DNA from: an uncultured Duncaniella sp.
GTDB lineage: Bacteria; Bacteroidota; Bacteroidia; Bacteroidales; Muribaculaceae
Length of the DNA: 64,000 nt
NCBI GenBank assembly: GCA_910576785.1
Contig: CAJTJG010000011.1
Span: 52,162 to 116,161, forward strand
Reading direction: 5' to 3'
Part shown: positions 60,485-64,000 of the stretch, piece after piece
How positions within the stretch are numbered: position 1 is the first letter of the stretch
Layout of the letters: the number at the start of each line of letters is the position of its first letter
Program-made: the position numbers and the translations under genes
Notes under the pieces: generated by a model
Told to the model about the DNA's origin: nothing
Seen by the model: only the letters and a program-made list of their open reading frames with translations
Databases searched by the model: none

Positions 60485-61741
60485 ATGAAAGGAATATTTG
60501 CTGCGATTTTTCTATCTCTGGCCACATCGGTGATGGCCAAGGACTATGTGATAACCGACTATAAAGTGTCCAAGGACAGCACTAAGGTGCAGACTGCGGC
60601 CATCCAGGCGGTGATAGACCGCGCAGAGGCTGATGGTGGCGGTGAGATCGTGATCCCGCGGGGAACGTATCTCTCCGGGGCGTTGTTCTTCAAGCCCGGC
60701 ACCACGCTGCGCCTTGAGGAGGGCGCTTGCCTCAAAGGCTCGGACGATATCTCCAACTTCCCCCTCATCCCTTCCCGTATGGAAGGGCGCAGCATATACT
60801 ATTATGCCGCTCTCGTCAATGCCTACCATGTGGACGGATTCAAGATACATGGCAAAGGTGTGATAAATGGCAACGGTCTCAAGTACTGGAAGCAGTTCTG
60901 GGATCTGAGAGCTGAGCGACGCAAGGAGGGACGCTCATGCACAAATCTTGAGGTGCATCGTCCCCGCCTCGTATTCCTCTGGGGGTGTGATGACATCACT
61001 CTCAGCGGTGTGGCTCTCATTAATTCTCCGTTCTGGACCACACACCTCTACCAGTGCGAGCGTGTGCTCATAGAAAACTGCCACATCGAGGCCCCACGCA
61101 AGCCGGTGAGAGCTCCGAGCAGTGATGCCATCGATCTGGATGTGTGCCGCGACGTGACGGTGCGCGGATGCTACATAAGTGTCAACGACGACGGTGTGTG
61201 CATCAAAGGAGGAAAGGGCGTGTATGCTCATAAGGGTATCGAGAACGGTATTGTTGAGAATGTCCTTGTGGAGGATTGTGTGTTCGGTCCCAACAATCAT
61301 GGCATCATCACCATGGGAAGCGAGTGTCTGCATGCCCGCAATATAGTGCTCCGCAACTGCAAGGCTGAGAGCGACTGTGCGCTGCTGCGCCTCAAGATGC
61401 GTCCTGACACACGTCAGATATATGAGAATATCTCTGTGTCGGGCGTGACGGGTACAATAGGTACAGTGATAGACATGAAGCCTTGGAAACAGTTCTTCGA
61501 TCTTGAAGGTTCGGACGAGAAGCCTTCGGCTATTGTCCGCAATATCCTTATAAAGGATGTTGACGCCAATTGCAAGAGTCTCGGCACCATCGCCGGAAAT
61601 CCTGACGACAAGGTGAGCGACTTCACTCTCGAGAATATCAATGTCCGTGCCGCATCGGACGATTTTGAATGTGTCTATCCGGAAGTGAAGTTTGAAAATG
61701 TAAGGGTCAACGGTAAGGAGATTTCTAATCCTGCCAATTGA
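60485..61741 (+). CDS. GH28 polygalacturonase/rhamnogalacturonase
   Basis: A 418-residue exported GH28 enzyme (signal peptide MKGIFAAIFLSLATSVMA). The catalytic motifs are SSDAIDLDVCRDVTV (~216-230), VNDDGVCIKGGKG (~237-249) and NNHGIITMGSEC (~271-282), with LRLKMRPDTRQIYE (~302-315) nearby. It differs from the GH28 at 49141-50562 in sequence and in the GHGG segment (NHG here), so the two probably cut different linkages. Last gene of the plus arm; it ends 62 bp before rubrerythrin. Confidence 0.93.
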   Translation: MKGIFAAIFLSLATSVMAKDYVITDYKVSKDSTKVQTAAIQAVIDRAEADGGGEIVIPRGTYLSGALFFKPGTTLRLEEGACLKGSDDISNFPLIPSRMEGRSIYYYAALVNAYHVDGFKIHGKGVINGNGLKYWKQFWDLRAERRKEGRSCTNLEVHRPRLVFLWGCDDITLSGVALINSPFWTTHLYQCERVLIENCHIEAPRKPVRAPSSDAIDLDVCRDVTVRGCYISVNDDGVCIKGGKGVYAHKGIENGIVENVLVEDCVFGPNNHGIITMGSECLHARNIVLRNCKAESDCALLRLKMRPDTRQIYENISVSGVTGTIGTVIDMKPWKQFFDLEGSDEKPSAIVRNILIKDVDANCKSLGTIAGNPDDKVSDFTLENINVRAASDDFECVYPEVKFENVRVNGKEISNPAN

Positions 61742-61756
61742 ACTTTTTGTTAACAG

Positions 61757-61795
61757 GAGTGTTTGAGTAGATAGAAAATATTTACTCAAACACTC
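61757..61795 (+). repeat. inverted repeat between GH28 and rubrerythrin
   Basis: GAGTGTTTGAGTA (61757-61769) pairs with TACTCAAACACTC (61783-61795), 13 bp, 13-nt loop. The right arm ends 7 bases before the rubrerythrin ATG. It may end the pectin transcript or fold in the rubrerythrin leader. Confidence 0.75.
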
Positions 61796-61802
61796 TATAT
61801 TC

Positions 61803-62387
61803 ATGGAAAAGAAATCTATCAAGGGAACTAAGACAGAACATAATCTTCTCGCTGCATTTGCCGGTGAGAGCCAGGCCCGCTCGCGCTACAAACTTTTTGC
61901 AAAGAAAGCCAAGGAGGAGGGCTATCGCCAGATCGCCAAGATATTCAAGATCACAGCCAAGCAGGAGATGGCTCATGCCGAGCTGTTCTTCAGCAAGCTT
62001 GAGGGCGGTATGGTAGAGATCAATGCCGCATATCCCGCCGGAGTCGTGGCCGATACCATGACCAACCTCCGCGAGGCAGCTGCCGGTGAGCGCGAGGAAT
62101 GGAGCGATCTTTATTCCAACTTTGCCCAGACGGCTGCCGATGAGGGTTTCCCGGAAATCGCCTCGCTGTTCAAGCTCGTTGCAAAGGTAGAGGTGGAGCA
62201 TGAGAAGCGCTATCTGCGTCTGCTCGAGCGTCTCACCAACGAGCAGGAGTTCTCGTCCGAGGATCCCGAGCAGGAATGGCAGTGTATGCATTGCGGCTAC
62301 GTGTTCAAGGGTAAGAATGCTCCTAAGAAGTGCCCGGTATGTGGCAAGGAGCAGGGAGTCTTCGAGCGCAAGGCTGAAAACTATTGA
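61803..62387 (+). CDS. rbr: rubrerythrin
   Basis: A 194-residue non-haem iron peroxidase reducing hydrogen peroxide. The N-terminal four-helix diiron domain shows FAGESQARSRYKLFA (~20-34), TAKQEMAHAELF (~50-61), EREEWSDLYSNFAQTAADEG and VAKVEVEHEKRYLRLLERL (~133-151). The C-terminal rubredoxin-like domain has two Cys pairs, CMHCGYVFKG and KKCPVCGKEQG. Length and architecture are normal. No standard promoter was seen in the 61-bp gap, only an inverted repeat, so it may have an unusual promoter or be co-transcribed. Confidence 0.96.
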   Translation: MEKKSIKGTKTEHNLLAAFAGESQARSRYKLFAKKAKEEGYRQIAKIFKITAKQEMAHAELFFSKLEGGMVEINAAYPAGVVADTMTNLREAAAGEREEWSDLYSNFAQTAADEGFPEIASLFKLVAKVEVEHEKRYLRLLERLTNEQEFSSEDPEQEWQCMHCGYVFKGKNAPKKCPVCGKEQGVFERKAENY

Positions 62388-62417
62388 TAATCCCATTCAC
62401 CCTTTCCTATAGGGTAG

Positions 62418-62455
62418 ATCAGACTGTCGTTTTTTACGGCAGTCTGATTTTTTTT
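62418..62455 (+). terminator. rho-independent terminator of rubrerythrin
   Basis: ATCAGACTG (62418-62426) pairs with CAGTCTGAT (62440-62448), followed by a run of T to 62455. It lies 31 bp after the stop codon. Confidence 0.88.
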
Positions 62456-62471
62456 ATTCTTGCGGAATGTG

Positions 62472-62479
62472 TATCTTTG
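62472..62479 (+). promoter_or_regulatory. -7 element (TATCTTTG) of the glycosyltransferase gene
   Basis: Perfect TAnnTTTG 20 bp upstream of the ATG at 62499, just after the rubrerythrin terminator. No good -33 at the usual distance. Confidence 0.6.
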
Positions 62480-62498
62480 GGCAAGAGAAAGAGATGTT

Positions 62499-63431
62499 AT
62501 GAAAAAACCGGTGGTTTCCATAGTGATGCCGGTCTATAATGCGGTGGATACACTTGGCCGCATGGTTGACTCGGTGCGCTCGCAGTCGTATGATGATTGG
62601 GAGCTCATTGTCGTTGATGATGGTTCGACGGACGGCAGCGGTGATGTGGCCGACCGTTATGCCGGTATTGACAGTCGTGTCAAAGTGCTGCATAAGCGGA
62701 ACGCAGGAGTGGCTTCGTCAAGACAGGCCGGACTTGAGATGGCTGAAGGTGAGTTTGTCATACATGCCGATGCCGACGATTGGATCGAGCCATCGATGCT
62801 TGCCGATATGGTTGGGCTGGCCCGGCTGAGGGGGGCTGATATCGTGATAAGTGATTTTTATGTGGATAGCGGGAGTCGTTCATACAGGTCCGTGCAGAAA
62901 CAGGAGTCATATTCAGCACGCTCACTCATATATGCCATGCACACGGGCCGTCTTTTCGGTAGTCTGTGGCATAAGCTTGTCAGGCGGCGCCTGATCATTG
63001 ACGCGGGTGTGTCTTTTGAAAAGGGTATAGATTATTGTGAGGATTCTTTATTTATGACGCGTCTGTTGGCTTTGACGGATCCGGAGGTCGTGTACCAGCC
63101 CGGAGCCTACTATCATTATGTGCAGACGGAGGGATCCATCACACGGGCAGTTACTCCTAAGGGGTTTGAGTCATTGCGCTCATTCCATAGGTTGGTGTTG
63201 GATGTGCTTTGTGATGACAAGGAGGTAGAAAATATCCGCTCCGGATTCATGCTTGACGAATTTCTTGTGTTTTTTAAGAATAATCTGTATTCTTCCGTTC
63301 AGGACTTAAGAAAAGCCTATATGAATATATATGATAAGGCAAATGAATCCTGGACTCTCAGATGGCGTCTTGGTGGTTTTTGTATTAGGATGGGGTGTAT
63401 CTGGCTTGCCGGGCGATTGATAAAGCTGTGA
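62499..63431 (+). CDS. glycosyltransferase family 2
   Basis: A 310-residue cytoplasmic or membrane-associated GT-A enzyme. From the ATG at 62499 (MKKPVVSIVMPVYNAVDTLG) it shows the nucleotide-binding SYDDWELIVVDDGSTDGSGD (~31-50), the acceptor-side VIHADADDWIEPSMLA (~86-101, DxD) and SLWHKLVRRRLI with EDSLFMTRLLAL farther on. The frame is open upstream, but those codons precede the -7-derived transcription start. It probably adds a sugar to a surface glycan. The 3' half looks more AT-rich than its neighbours, which may hint at transfer. Isolated between rubrerythrin and the rRNA-type leader. Confidence 0.9.
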   Translation: MKKPVVSIVMPVYNAVDTLGRMVDSVRSQSYDDWELIVVDDGSTDGSGDVADRYAGIDSRVKVLHKRNAGVASSRQAGLEMAEGEFVIHADADDWIEPSMLADMVGLARLRGADIVISDFYVDSGSRSYRSVQKQESYSARSLIYAMHTGRLFGSLWHKLVRRRLIIDAGVSFEKGIDYCEDSLFMTRLLALTDPEVVYQPGAYYHYVQTEGSITRAVTPKGFESLRSFHRLVLDVLCDDKEVENIRSGFMLDEFLVFFKNNLYSSVQDLRKAYMNIYDKANESWTLRWRLGGFCIRMGCIWLAGRLIKL

Positions 63432-63518
63432 ATCAGATGGTTCTGTTGTATTGAGTGGCTTTTCTGCAATAATAGCATAAAGTACAAGTGTTAAATAAAT
63501 GTTAAAACGCAGTTGAAA

Positions 63519-63550
63519 TTTGGAGGGGCTATAAAAAGTGTCTACCTTTG
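63519..63550 (+). promoter_or_regulatory. promoter P1 of rRNA-type leader
   Basis: TTTG (63519-63522), 20 bp, TACCTTTG (63543-63550), followed by CACTCGC. An AT-rich stretch upstream could be an UP-like element. Perfect match to the Bacteroidota housekeeping promoter. Confidence 0.8.
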
Positions 63551-63664
63551 CACTCGCTTTTCGGGAATGACCCCTTGCAGAGGCGAGGATAGAGGTTATA
63601 ACTGATGACGGAGCTGAAAAGTTCGGGTCGAAAAGTTAAAATCTTGTTAAAATCGCTTAAAGCT

Positions 63665-63696
63665 TTTGCGGGAATGAAAATTTGTTTCTAACTTTG
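63665..63696 (+). promoter_or_regulatory. promoter P2 of rRNA-type leader
   Basis: TTTG (63665-63668), 20 bp, TAACTTTG (63689-63696). Same spacing as P1, 146 bp downstream. Confidence 0.75.
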
Positions 63697-64000
63697 CAAA
63701 GCTTTTCCGGCGGCAAGCCTGGAAGCTGAAGAGAACATTGAAATGATTGCAACGATGAAGTAGTACAAGAGACGAGTGCTGCCGAGGCCGGAAGGCTGAG
63801 GCGGACAAGAAGTTCTCTCGTCAAATTCCATCCAAGATACAATAAAAACTATCCGGCGTTAGAATGAGACAGACGGGGAGCTGGCCAAACGGTCGCGAAC
63901 CGGCTGCGAAAGCAGAACAAGATAAACAAACACTGGTCGATTCTGAATCGCTTCGGCTCTATAAAAAATATAGAAAAGAAAAGAACAAGAATAGACAACA

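Larger units (their letters stand above)
63432..64000 (+). other. probable rRNA operon leader (16S just beyond right edge)
   Basis: No convincing gene in these 569 bases. Two strong tandem promoters (63519-63550 and 63665-63696) are followed by ~300 nt of untranslated leader. The end of the sequence (an A-rich purine stretch) resembles the region directly upstream of 16S rRNA in Bacteroidota. That 16S starts just after 64000 is inference; no rRNA sequence is visible in the window. Confidence 0.55.

Noticed and set aside
60935..61822. Minus-strand frame of 295 codons over GH28 and the rubrerythrin start
   Set aside because: Antisense to clear GH28 motifs; no family resemblance.
1..64000. CRISPR arrays, tRNA genes, insertion sequences, prophage
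   Set aside because: No direct-repeat arrays, cloverleaf-like sequences, transposase or integrase genes, or phage structural genes were seen in reading both strands.

Overview
The window looks like chromosomal DNA of a Bacteroidales bacterium, probably a gut Muribaculaceae-type organism (inference). The evidence is Bacteroidota-type promoters (TAnnTTTG with TTTG 20 bp upstream), a type IX secretion sortase (PorU) with a matching type A sorting tail on another protein, TatA/TatC without TatB, a DUF5723 outer-membrane protein, a rhamnogalacturonan-degrading gene cluster, and an rRNA-type leader at the right edge. Coding density is very high, with many ATGA start/stop overlaps. I saw no tRNA gene, insertion sequence, phage or CRISPR array.

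Layout. 1-29 kb is almost entirely minus-strand housekeeping: a (p)ppGpp synthetase/hydrolase cut by the left edge, mannose-1-phosphate guanylyltransferase, MiaA, a DPP IV-like peptidase, a coiled-coil protein, a T9SS-tailed protein, 5'-nucleotidase, QueE-QueD, CCA-adding enzyme, an M24 peptidase, a META-domain lipoprotein, 5-formyl-THF cyclo-ligase, an S41 protease, dCMP deaminase, an LptF/G permease, Tgt, FKBP, LemA, glycyl-tRNA synthetase and a large golvesin/amidase-like secreted protein. Three queuosine genes (queE, queD, tgt) lie within 10 kb. 29-34 kb (+) holds a lipoprotein with a broken start region, a DUF5723 protein, an MFS transporter and an isolated 33-codon gene that ends at a perfect 52-nt palindrome.

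34-37.7 kb is a small regulatory module: an ECF sigma factor and a membrane partner diverge from an ABC exporter, and the shared gap holds two mirror-image ECF-type promoters. 37.7-41.3 kb (-) has an AspT-like transporter, a DUF2156 protein and FabD. 41.5-49 kb (+) is a compact run of tatA-tatC-mtnN-luxS-AlbA_2 protein-GH25 lysozyme-porU, then a LEA-like lipoprotein. It links Sec-independent export, S-adenosylhomocysteine detoxification/AI-2 synthesis, and cell-wall and T9SS functions.

49-61.7 kb is a carbohydrate locus for rhamnogalacturonan-type pectin: GH28, GH105, a 1910-residue fusion of a DUF4450-like domain with a GH106 rhamnosidase, and a six-hairpin glycosidase-like protein on the minus strand; a CE12 acetylesterase and a second GH28 on the plus strand. 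The two arms are driven by fully interlocked divergent promoters built into a 16-bp perfect inverted repeat. No SusC/SusD pair, lyase or regulator is visible here. Rubrerythrin, a GT2 glycosyltransferase and a 0.57-kb leader with two tandem strong promoters (probably just upstream of 16S rRNA) close the window.

The best candidates for undescribed biology are the interlocked promoters (59567-59616), the mirrored ECF promoters (36562-36620), the 33-aa gene (34037-34138), the A7 tract that breaks a lipoprotein signal peptide (29456-29490), and the 36-bp inverted repeat whose two arms both encode MAKxQKKTEATD (9965-10069).
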